DNA of 6,735 nucleotides from Candidatus Desantisbacteria bacterium CG2_30_40_21 (lineage in GTDB: Bacteria; UBA9089; CG2-30-40-21). The notes beneath the pieces were generated by a model, which made no database searches, was not told the DNA's origin, and saw only the letters and a list, made by a program, of their open reading frames with translations. The DNA lies in assembly GCA_001873945.1 (NCBI GenBank), contig MNYI01000202.1:1-6735 (forward strand), given 5' to 3'. The first letter of the stretch is position 1, and every line of letters begins with the position of its first letter. Shown piece by piece: positions 1 to 6,673 of the stretch. The position numbers and the translations under genes are program-made.

Positions 1-1
1 A

Positions 2-511
2 AGTCAGGAGGAAATAATTAAGTTATTAATTAATCGTAGCAGTAATTATAGCACATTAAGCGGAAGTGATTTGCATATGCTTTTTGATGTTGCTGGCGGA
101 CAAATACTTGGCAAGGGGATAACAGATGCCCTCCTTGTGCCTATTGAGCGAAGGATTAGCCGTCTGTTACGAATTAACCTCTCGGTAAAGACACCGGTAG
201 TAGAAGAAATGTTAAGACAGGCAATTTTTGCAGAAGGTACCTCTACCCTATTGCCTGTTTTTGCCAACACAACCATTAAGATAGGCAAATTCATTAGTGA
301 GAATCTATACATCAGCTACAAGGGTGTCCTAAACCCCTATGTAGAAGAGGGCGATGATGCTGTTAATTCCCGCAAAATGAGGCTTGCTAATGAAATAGGA
401 TTGGAATATTATATGTCTGGTAATACTACCATTAAATATAAATTTATCCCCAGATACAATCAGTTAAGGGATGAATATGAGGTGAGTATGGAAAGGGGAT
501 TCAGGTTTTAG
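2..511 (+). CDS. 3' fragment of the tamB-like gene (mirror copy, enters from window edge)
   Basis: The frame is open from the window edge and encodes 169 residues plus a TAG stop. They are identical to the last 169 residues of the full-length TamB-like protein on the minus strand. The fragment includes the SQEEIIKLL segment typical of the TamB C-terminal domain and the final GFRF. It has no start codon of its own here; the TTG at 71 is only an internal Leu codon. It lies in the left arm of the palindrome and is best read as a duplicate of 1586-2095, not an independent gene. If the palindrome is an artefact, this feature does not exist in the genome as placed. Confidence 0.85.
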   Translation, partial: SQEEIIKLLINRSSNYSTLSGSDLHMLFDVAGGQILGKGITDALLVPIERRISRLLRINLSVKTPVVEEMLRQAIFAEGTSTLLPVFANTTIKIGKFISENLYISYKGVLNPYVEEGDDAVNSRKMRLANEIGLEYYMSGNTTIKYKFIPRYNQLRDEYEVSMERGFRF

Positions 512-1008
512 TGGTGGCACATGCCATAAAGTTGGGGATTTAATGTTGGGTCATTATACATCTTAAATTGACGATAAATTTTAAGCCTTCTTTTTCCACT
601 AAAAATTTCCTCAAGTAATATTTTAAGACAATTCCCCAGATCCTCTAATTGCTCCTGAAGTATATTGAGTTTATTCTGACATTTTTCGATATGATCACTA
701 GGAGCATTATCTCTTTTTGTCTCTTCATTCATATGGTATATTTTCAAGAGCAATATGGACATTTTATCAATAATACTACCCGGTGTTTCAGAATTTATTG
801 GCAAGGAATTATCAGTATTAATGCCTTGTAAAGCCAATAATAAATGTTCATCAATCTTCTCTATAGTATCATTTCTTGCCTGATTTAATCTATCAATTTT
901 TCGTTTGGTCTCAGCAATTACGGCATCATTTACATCTGTTCTGCGAGCTATATCCTCTTGATGCCATAAATAATAATTGTGGATCTGCAAGGCACAGATC
1001 AATTGATA
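508..1008 (-). CDS. DUF4254 protein, N-terminally truncated (mirror copy)
   Basis: This is the exact mirror image of the DUF4254 fragment at 1089-1589, with the same 166 residues and the same TAA stop. It overlaps the tail of the neighbouring tamB fragment by four bases, just as on the other arm. No plausible start codon or ribosome binding site is visible; the frame simply runs out into the repeat at the palindrome centre. It is most likely a duplicate created by the fold-back and should not be counted as a paralogue. See the right-arm copy for the domain description. Confidence 0.8.
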   Translation of the reverse strand, partial: YQLICALQIHNYYLWHQEDIARRTDVNDAVIAETKRKIDRLNQARNDTIEKIDEHLLLALQGINTDNSLPINSETPGSIIDKMSILLLKIYHMNEETKRDNAPSDHIEKCQNKLNILQEQLEDLGNCLKILLEEIFSGKRRLKIYRQFKMYNDPTLNPQLYGMCHH

Positions 1009-1088
1009 GGAAAAATGGGAAAAATGGGGACAGCGCCCTATTTTTTCTTCTAAAAATAGGGCGCTGTCCCCATTTTTCCCATTTTTCC
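1009..1088. repeat. REP-like hairpin element at the palindrome centre
   Basis: Each half contains an imperfect hairpin. In the right half, 1052-1077, AAAAAT and GGG pair with CCC and ATTTTT around the loop CGCTGT, with one A/C mismatch. It is followed by a second CCCATTTTT unit (1069-1077 and 1078-1086). The left half (1011-1045) is its mirror. The two halves face each other across TCTTCT, so the whole block could form one long cruciform. Short GGGGACAG-containing palindromes of this look are, to my knowledge, common dispersed elements in environmental genomes and resemble sites of REP-associated Y1 transposases (RAYTs). No transposase is present here, so that link is an inference. Confidence 0.6.
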
Positions 1089-1589
1089 TATCAATTGATC
1101 TGTGCCTTGCAGATCCACAATTATTATTTATGGCATCAAGAGGATATAGCTCGCAGAACAGATGTAAATGATGCCGTAATTGCTGAGACCAAACGAAAAA
1201 TTGATAGATTAAATCAGGCAAGAAATGATACTATAGAGAAGATTGATGAACATTTATTATTGGCTTTACAAGGCATTAATACTGATAATTCCTTGCCAAT
1301 AAATTCTGAAACACCGGGTAGTATTATTGATAAAATGTCCATATTGCTCTTGAAAATATACCATATGAATGAAGAGACAAAAAGAGATAATGCTCCTAGT
1401 GATCATATCGAAAAATGTCAGAATAAACTCAATATACTTCAGGAGCAATTAGAGGATCTGGGGAATTGTCTTAAAATATTACTTGAGGAAATTTTTAGTG
1501 GAAAAAGAAGGCTTAAAATTTATCGTCAATTTAAGATGTATAATGACCCAACATTAAATCCCCAACTTTATGGCATGTGCCACCACTAA
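1089..1589 (+). CDS. DUF4254 domain protein, 5' end missing
   Basis: The readable part is 166 residues and matches my recollection of the DUF4254 family: LWHQEDIARR (residues 14-23), RLNQARNDTIEKIDE (40-54), NSETPGSIIDKMSILLLKIYHM (72-93), and the signature YRQFKMYNDPTLNPQLY (145-161). It looks mostly alpha-helical and soluble, with no signal peptide or membrane segment. The function of the family is not established; members are, as I recall, often found near envelope or LPS glycosyltransferase genes. Family members are around 200 residues, so about 30-50 N-terminal residues are missing. The frame stays open upstream through the repeat to a TTG at 876, but that extension is only the antisense of the mirror copy plus repeat. 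No start with a ribosome binding site is visible. The gene converges on tamB, with a 4-bp stop overlap. Confidence 0.8.
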   Translation, partial: YQLICALQIHNYYLWHQEDIARRTDVNDAVIAETKRKIDRLNQARNDTIEKIDEHLLLALQGINTDNSLPINSETPGSIIDKMSILLLKIYHMNEETKRDNAPSDHIEKCQNKLNILQEQLEDLGNCLKILLEEIFSGKRRLKIYRQFKMYNDPTLNPQLYGMCHH

Positions 1590-4500
1590 AACCTGAATCC
1601 CCTTTCCATACTCACCTCATATTCATCCCTTAACTGATTGTATCTGGGGATAAATTTATATTTAATGGTAGTATTACCAGACATATAATATTCCAATCCT
1701 ATTTCATTAGCAAGCCTCATTTTGCGGGAATTAACAGCATCATCGCCCTCTTCTACATAGGGGTTTAGGACACCCTTGTAGCTGATGTATAGATTCTCAC
1801 TAATGAATTTGCCTATCTTAATGGTTGTGTTGGCAAAAACAGGCAATAGGGTAGAGGTACCTTCTGCAAAAATTGCCTGTCTTAACATTTCTTCTACTAC
1901 CGGTGTCTTTACCGAGAGGTTAATTCGTAACAGACGGCTAATCCTTCGCTCAATAGGCACAAGGAGGGCATCTGTTATCCCCTTGCCAAGTATTTGTCCG
2001 CCAGCAACATCAAAAAGCATATGCAAATCACTTCCGCTTAATGTGCTATAATTACTGCTACGATTAATTAATAACTTAATTATTTCCTCCTGACTTAAGG
2101 GTGGATAGCCTGTAGCACTTAAAACCAATTCACCGACAGACAAGTATCCATGATGAGAGAGGATTATCTTTCTCTTATCCAGCCTTGCCCATGCACAGGC
2201 AGAAAGATATGGTACGGGTTCACCCTCTCTAAACTCCAATAAGCCATCCTTCAGAATAAACTCTGTGCCAAGATAATCAATTATCCCACCCCCTCTGGCA
2301 AATACCTTGCCAGTAATGTTTAATTGCTCATCATCCTTTACAACCCTGAGACACGCATTCTTTTTCAGGTAGATACTGACGAAATCATTGTAGTAACGAA
2401 TATTATCCTTACCAGTAATCACTATATCCCATCTCATTTTATCGAAGAAACCAATGGGTGTGTCCTTTGTTTTCTTTGGTGGGTAGGTGAAATCTGTATT
2501 GATAAAATAAATCTGTCCTGTGGTAAGGGGGGATGAGACAGCACCGCTTATATTCATATCCAGCTCAATACCACCATATCGTCCATGGCTTTCAATAAAA
2601 TCAGGGATAAGGATAGGGATTGGCGAGTCTTCAGTCCGAATAGAGATATTCATATCAGCCAGTGTAAATGCTCCCTTACTGGCAGCAATTAGCCTGCCCT
2701 TGCCGATACTTGCACTAAGATTTTGCAGAATAATAGAGTTATTCACGACATGAATCGTACCATTTAGTTCCCTGACCCTTGCAGCAAAGGGGTAGGTATT
2801 AAGTGCCCCGGAAAATTTCAGAGAGCCGTTTATTACCGGATCATTCATCTGCCCGCCAAAATGCAATCCACCATTAACAATGCCCTCTGCTTTTTTGATT
2901 GTGGGGACATACAGGGAAAGCAATGTCAAATCAGCCTTATCCATGACTATTCCTACATCCATATCTTTTGCAGCAAGGTTTGTCCAGCCATCAATGGATA
3001 ATATCTTTCTCCCCTGACGAAACAGGCTAAAGTTATCAATAATTACCTTATCCTTAGAATCCATCCTTACCCTGCCCATGATACTGTTTTCTGCTGAGGA
3101 ATTGATAAATTCAAGTGATTTATCAGTCAAAAACCTGACACCAAAGGCAAGATTTTTCAGGTCATAGGAGTCATTAATCACAATATTTCCGGTATTAATC
3201 ATTACAGAAGCACTCTTGCCTACAGTAATACTTCCGTTGCATGATACTATGCCTGAAAGGGTTATATTTGCTACTTGAAATGAGTTTGCCCTTGCTTCAA
3301 AGCTAATTCGTCCATCAGGGACAAGGTCAATCATACATTTCTCAATGACTATTTGATTATCCTTGCCTTGTTGGGCATACAATTGTGTTGTTGAAAACAC
3401 CTTATCCTTAATGTTGACCTTAACCTTAATAATATCCGCAAACACTCCATAGCTTTCAAACCCCTCTACAGTTACATCTCCTTCAATTAATGGGTTATCC
3501 CTTTTTCCAGTAAGGCTCAATTCACCATTTATCAATCCGTCAAGCCTCACTGGAGGCAATCCCAATACCCTGCTTAAGAGAGACAATCTGCCCTTTTCTA
3601 TTCTCACTCTGGCTTTAATCTCTTCATCAAGCATCCCAAAAAAGAACAATTCATCATCAAAGTTGGCATCTACGGACAAACGATGGGAGGCATAATAAAG
3701 GTTGCCACTAAGGGTTTTTACCTCCTTGCTACCTATTTTTAACCCAGATGATGTAAAATTAGCTGAGATTCGTGGATTTTTTATTTGCCCCTCAATCTTT
3801 CCCTGAATAAAGGCATTGCCTTGCCACTGGTTGAAGTAATCAAATGGCAGCTTAGCCAAATTCATATTGTTAAGTGTGAATTCACCAATAATAGAATTGG
3901 TATCCCATTGCCCGGAGCAGGCAAGCACGCCTGTATCCTTTGTGTGAATATTGCCAGAGAAGATATTGCCATTTTTTGTCTGCTTTATCTCTATCCTGCC
4001 AGAGGATATATTTATATTGTTTATATTCCCGGAGGTACAAACAAGCGATCCCTTGAATGCCCCCTTAACTGCTTGACCATTATATTTAACCGTGGTTGTT
4101 GCCCGGACATTTCCTAAAAGTAGATTATTTATTTGGGCATTCAGGCTTGCAGATTTTAGTGCCCCATTTGAGGTGTTTATAAGCCCGGAGATATAAACGC
4201 TACTATTATCCTGAGCAAATGAAAGATACGGAATACTGAGCATGTTCTCTCTTTTTATTAGAGAGAGATTAGCAGTTGCAGTGTTGCTGGAAAGCAGGCT
4301 ATCACGGATTTGTATCCCTTCCCCTGATAGAGACAGCCGTTTATAGATATTACCCCTTAGCTGTATCTTGCCATCTGCATTGCCATTTACAGCAGGGTGA
4401 ATGATGTTTAATCTTAGCCTCTCAAAGGCAATATCCATATCTATCTGACCAGTTTTATCAATAACCCCATTTATCAAAAGGGGTTGTGGCAAAGCAGAAT

Positions 4501-6421
4501 TAATCTTTAAGGTATGATTATCATAGTTTACCCCCCCATGCCACGGCGGGTAGTCTGTTTGATTGATAATAACATTGGAAAGCATTATCTTTCTGTCTGT
4601 GTTTAAGGCAGCATCAAGGGAATATTTAGATTGATTGTAAATAAAATCATGGACAGATGCGTCAATTTTTAAGGATGGAGACAATTGGCAATTGGCAACA
4701 ATCTTGCCACCCTCAGATTGAGTAATGATTGCCTCAATCCCCTGCGGTTTGATGTTTAACACTGCCTTCTGGAAAAGCCCATGCGTATCAAGGGTAAGAT
4801 TACCCTCATAATTGTTGCCTCTCATCCTTAGTTTTCCGGAGATATTTCCCTTTTCAATCTCTGACATTGCCTTGACCCCGAATAATCCAAGCAGGGGAAA
4901 AGCCCTTGATTGACAACATGTAACGACAAAATCAGAGGGGCGTTCTGGCAAAAAAGAAACTTTGCCATTCAGCTTAGTTTTTCCATCAATGTTTATATCC
5001 ACAGAATCAAAAACATCATCCCTGAAGATAAAACCTGCTTCTGCCGGAAATTTCTCTTTACCAATAAAATTATTTGTTTTTAGCCTGCCTGAAATTGTAA
5101 AAGGGGATGGGACTATCTTGCCATTGAATTGCAAGCTTGTTCTAAATTTAAGCCTTGAGAAATAATCTCGTAAGCTACTGATATTTGTCAGATACCTTAA
5201 ATTTGCAGCATCACACCTTGAGGTGGAAAATTGGATGAGTGTTTCGGGATTATTTATATCCGGCACGACAACCGTAGCCTTCACCTCAGCATCACACATA
5301 ACAGCCCTTAGGGGACATGCCTTCAGGGTGGTTACAGGCAATACATTCTCTGGTATTTGGGCTGGTTTAGAACCAGCCCCTACAGTTTTACTATCTGAGG
5401 TTAACCTGAAGGTACCATTTATCTGATTAAAGGGAAGCCTTGCATTTTTGAGCAGAAACCTCCCATCCTGAACACCTACCTGTCCAGATATTCCATAAAT
5501 GGTATATTCACCAATCTTTGTCCACATCTTTGAGATATTCCCGCTGGCAGAGGCAGCACCTCCGGCGGTTTCTGTTTTCCTGACCGCTGACTGCTGACCA
5601 CTGACTGCTGACTGCCCCCTGCCAGTTTCTGTTCCAAAGCAGGCAGCCCTTCCCTTGAGGCTTGCTTGAATATCTCCATCTAACACCTGACCAAATGGGA
5701 GGTTAAGGTATGAGGCGTATCTGGAGAGGTTAGCCTTTTTTATTTCTATACCCCAGCTCATATTAATCGGGGATACAGCATGGATGGTCCCAAAACAATG
5801 CAAAGGGGTCAATGATTCTGGCTCAATACCGCCAGCCAATGCCTTAGCCTTGAATTTACCGAATGAATAATTTACCATTATTTTGGACAAAACAGTGGAG
5901 GTGCCTTGCATGTCATCCTGAAGGATTATTCTACCATTTTTGGTAAACAAGAAGAATTCAGGGGGGCTATGCGAAGAAGGCTTGTATGGCTTTCCAATGT
6001 TCTCAATATTCCATACTCCGTCCCTGGAACGGAAAAGATAAAGCTCTGGTGAATTCATAATTACCCTATCTATCCCATATGAAGATGGGTGTTTCCTGAG
6101 GATGATATCCCTGAGACGACACTTGATAATTAGTTGCTTTACTTTAATCAATGGAAGGCAATTGCGAGAAGGTAGCACCTCTGGCAGGATTGCCCTTACG
6201 GGAACCTGCCGATTTATTCTCAATCCGTTAATAATTAATCTATTAGGAAAGCCAAAGGCGATATCATCAATCTGAACATGGATATTCATCCCTTGTTCCA
6301 TGAGTGCAATTATCCTTTCCTTTGCCCATTTGGTTGGAAAGCCTTTTTGATAGGCAATAATGGATGCAGTTGCGGATAGAACAATAAATAACAGGAGGAA
6401 AATAAAAACCAATTTTTTCAT
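1586..6421 (-). CDS. tamB: TamB-family inner-membrane-anchored periplasmic bridge protein (DUF490)
   Basis: Complete 1611-residue protein. Residues 4-23 form one hydrophobic segment after MKK, a signal anchor in the inner membrane. The following 30-140 region is AsmA/TamB-like. The body is a long run of beta strands with repeats of the form G-x-L/I-x-G ... P-x-I-x-G at about 869-886, 961-984, 1179-1204 and 1278-1305. The C-terminal TamB domain (about 1290-1611) includes GGGIIDYLGTEFILKDG (1377-1393) and PPLSQEEIIKLL (1440-1451) and ends in GFRF with a terminal Phe. Family members span the periplasm as a hydrophobic groove and act with TamA/BamA in outer-membrane protein assembly or in phospholipid transport. 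E. coli TamB is about 1260 residues, so this one is long. Two in-frame repeat insertions lie at residues 264-285 and 347-357. No tamA/bamA partner is in the window. The start is supported by the anchor, the Shine-Dalgarno site and the promoter. Confidence 0.9.
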   Translation of the reverse strand: MKKLVFIFLLLFIVLSATASIIAYQKGFPTKWAKERIIALMEQGMNIHVQIDDIAFGFPNRLIINGLRINRQVPVRAILPEVLPSRNCLPLIKVKQLIIKCRLRDIILRKHPSSYGIDRVIMNSPELYLFRSRDGVWNIENIGKPYKPSSHSPPEFFLFTKNGRIILQDDMQGTSTVLSKIMVNYSFGKFKAKALAGGIEPESLTPLHCFGTIHAVSPINMSWGIEIKKANLSRYASYLNLPFGQVLDGDIQASLKGRAACFGTETGRGQSAVSGQQSAVRKTETAGGAASASGNISKMWTKIGEYTIYGISGQVGVQDGRFLLKNARLPFNQINGTFRLTSDSKTVGAGSKPAQIPENVLPVTTLKACPLRAVMCDAEVKATVVVPDINNPETLIQFSTSRCDAANLRYLTNISSLRDYFSRLKFRTSLQFNGKIVPSPFTISGRLKTNNFIGKEKFPAEAGFIFRDDVFDSVDINIDGKTKLNGKVSFLPERPSDFVVTCCQSRAFPLLGLFGVKAMSEIEKGNISGKLRMRGNNYEGNLTLDTHGLFQKAVLNIKPQGIEAIITQSEGGKIVANCQLSPSLKIDASVHDFIYNQSKYSLDAALNTDRKIMLSNVIINQTDYPPWHGGVNYDNHTLKINSALPQPLLINGVIDKTGQIDMDIAFERLRLNIIHPAVNGNADGKIQLRGNIYKRLSLSGEGIQIRDSLLSSNTATANLSLIKRENMLSIPYLSFAQDNSSVYISGLINTSNGALKSASLNAQINNLLLGNVRATTTVKYNGQAVKGAFKGSLVCTSGNINNINISSGRIEIKQTKNGNIFSGNIHTKDTGVLACSGQWDTNSIIGEFTLNNMNLAKLPFDYFNQWQGNAFIQGKIEGQIKNPRISANFTSSGLKIGSKEVKTLSGNLYYASHRLSVDANFDDELFFFGMLDEEIKARVRIEKGRLSLLSRVLGLPPVRLDGLINGELSLTGKRDNPLIEGDVTVEGFESYGVFADIIKVKVNIKDKVFSTTQLYAQQGKDNQIVIEKCMIDLVPDGRISFEARANSFQVANITLSGIVSCNGSITVGKSASVMINTGNIVINDSYDLKNLAFGVRFLTDKSLEFINSSAENSIMGRVRMDSKDKVIIDNFSLFRQGRKILSIDGWTNLAAKDMDVGIVMDKADLTLLSLYVPTIKKAEGIVNGGLHFGGQMNDPVINGSLKFSGALNTYPFAARVRELNGTIHVVNNSIILQNLSASIGKGRLIAASKGAFTLADMNISIRTEDSPIPILIPDFIESHGRYGGIELDMNISGAVSSPLTTGQIYFINTDFTYPPKKTKDTPIGFFDKMRWDIVITGKDNIRYYNDFVSIYLKKNACLRVVKDDEQLNITGKVFARGGGIIDYLGTEFILKDGLLEFREGEPVPYLSACAWARLDKRKIILSHHGYLSVGELVLSATGYPPLSQEEIIKLLINRSSNYSTLSGSDLHMLFDVAGGQILGKGITDALLVPIERRISRLLRINLSVKTPVVEEMLRQAIFAEGTSTLLPVFANTTIKIGKFISENLYISYKGVLNPYVEEGDDAVNSRKMRLANEIGLEYYMSGNTTIKYKFIPRYNQLRDEYEVSMERGFRF
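5351..5383. repeat. Dispersed GAGSKPA-type hairpin repeat inside tamB
   Basis: GGGCTGGTT (5359-5367) and AACCAGCCC (5371-5379) form a perfect 9-bp stem with a 3-base loop. On the tamB strand it reads VGAGSKPAQIP (residues 347-357); on the opposite strand it reads AGLEPAPT. I recognise GTAGGGGCTGGTT...AACCAGCCC as a repeat that recurs in many uncultured bacterial genomes, often translated as GAGFKPAPT-like peptides. This copy keeps the tamB frame open and lies between two beta-rich stretches, where a loop insertion would be tolerated. Assignment as a mobile or dispersed repeat rests on recognition; other copies are not in this window. Confidence 0.6.
5568..5633. repeat. 57-bp in-frame insert flanked by 9-bp direct repeats (SAVS-type repeat)
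   Basis: GTTTCTGTT occurs at 5568-5576 and again at 5625-5633, exactly 57 bases (19 codons) apart. Between them is a low-complexity CAGTCAGCAGTCAG-like tract encoding QSAVSGQQSAVR (residues 270-281 of the TamB-like protein). The protein therefore shows TET twice, at 264-266 and 283-285. The arrangement looks like a small element inserted with duplication of its target site, and the 57-bp net gain preserves the reading frame. Peptides of the SAVSSQQSAVS type are familiar from many environmental genomes as translated repeats. Replication slippage between the 9-mers is an alternative origin. Confidence 0.65.
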
Positions 6422-6426
6422 GATTT

Positions 6427-6431
6427 ACCTC
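6427..6431 (-). promoter_or_regulatory. Shine-Dalgarno site of tamB
   Basis: On the minus strand GAGGT lies five bases upstream of the ATG at 6421-6419, at good spacing. It supports this start over internal in-frame candidates, together with the MKK plus hydrophobic anchor that follows. Confidence 0.75.
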
Positions 6432-6437
6432 ATGATT

Positions 6438-6466
6438 ATAATACAACAATTCAGGCAGGATGTCAA
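6438..6466 (-). promoter_or_regulatory. Sigma70-like promoter of tamB
   Basis: On the minus strand a perfect -35 box TTGACA (6466-6461) is followed by a 17-bp spacer and the -10 box TATTAT (6443-6438). TATTAT overlaps a perfect TATAAT (6440-6435) that would give a 20-bp spacer. With the 17-bp arrangement transcription would begin near 6431, leaving a leader of only about ten bases that starts at or beside the Shine-Dalgarno bases. The boxes are clear; activity is inferred. Confidence 0.65.
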
Positions 6467-6556
6467 GATAATTATTGGTACGCAGCAGCAATTCTCATTA
6501 TGGCAAGAATTATCGTAACTACTCAGGTAAAGCAATTCACCACGGAGAACACATAA

Positions 6557-6596
6557 GTTGATAGGTTGATAGGTTGATGAGTTTATAGGTTAAAGG
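6557..6596 (+). repeat. Tandem array of a degenerate octamer, five units
   Basis: Five consecutive 8-bp units read GTTGATAG, GTTGATAG, GTTGATGA, GTTTATAG and GTTAAAGG, decaying towards the right. It forms the inner left arm of the larger inverted repeat and is in non-coding DNA. Confidence 0.75.
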
Positions 6597-6625
6597 AACA
6601 CAGATTCATAATTCATAAACATTTC

Positions 6626-6673
6626 CTATCAATTCATCCACTTATCAACCCATCAACTATTCAACTTATCAAC
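6626..6673 (-). repeat. Opposing tandem octamer array, six units
   Basis: Read on the minus strand from 6673, six 8-bp units are GTTGATAA, GTTGAATA, GTTGATGG, GTTGATAA, GTGGATGA and ATTGATAG. They share the consensus of the array at 6557-6596 but point the other way, with a 29-bp unrelated spacer (6597-6625) between the arrays. Confidence 0.75.

Larger units (their letters stand above)
1..2096. repeat. Giant near-perfect palindrome (inverted repeat, arms about 1045 bp)
   Basis: Every stretch compared shows base i complementary to base 2097-i. The arms are 1-1045 and 1052-2096, separated by the six bases TCTTCT. The same proteins are encoded in mirror image on the two arms, in several frames, which argues for nucleotide identity throughout. 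Base 1 already pairs with base 2096, so the left limit lies at or beyond the window edge. The right arm is the trustworthy one, because it continues without a break into the rest of the tamB-like gene, whereas the left arm holds only a 3' piece of it. A fold-back chimera centred on a short hairpin element is the most likely origin (inference). A true inverted duplication cannot be excluded from sequence alone. Confidence 0.97.

Noticed and set aside
1046..1051. A hairpin telomere of a linear replicon
   Set aside because: The turnaround lies inside a conserved protein domain's gene and within a short repeat-like motif, and no telomere resolvase gene is seen. It is kept only as an alternative in the palindrome finding.
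1011..1086. Rho-independent bidirectional terminator
   Set aside because: The stem with T and A tracts superficially fits, but it is not at the 3' end of any gene here: both DUF4254 copies run away from it.
508..1589. Two DUF4254 genes as a real inverted paralogous pair
   Set aside because: The copies are identical, both lose the N-terminus at the same point, and no start codon exists for either. A mirrored duplicate of one gene explains this better than two paralogues.
4676..4700. CAATTGGCAATTGGC tandem as another inserted repeat in tamB
   Set aside because: Only about two units are present, and the encoded GGKIVANCQLS fits the beta-strand pattern of the protein, so chance or ordinary coding is enough.
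6267..6491. A 74-residue minus-strand frame overlapping the tamB start
   Set aside because: It overlaps the tamB anchor region in another frame, begins upstream of the promoter's likely transcription start, and shows no protein-like features.
6557..6673. CRISPR array
   Set aside because: The units are 8 bp, contiguous, degenerate and change strand in the middle. There are no spacers of uniform length and no cas genes.
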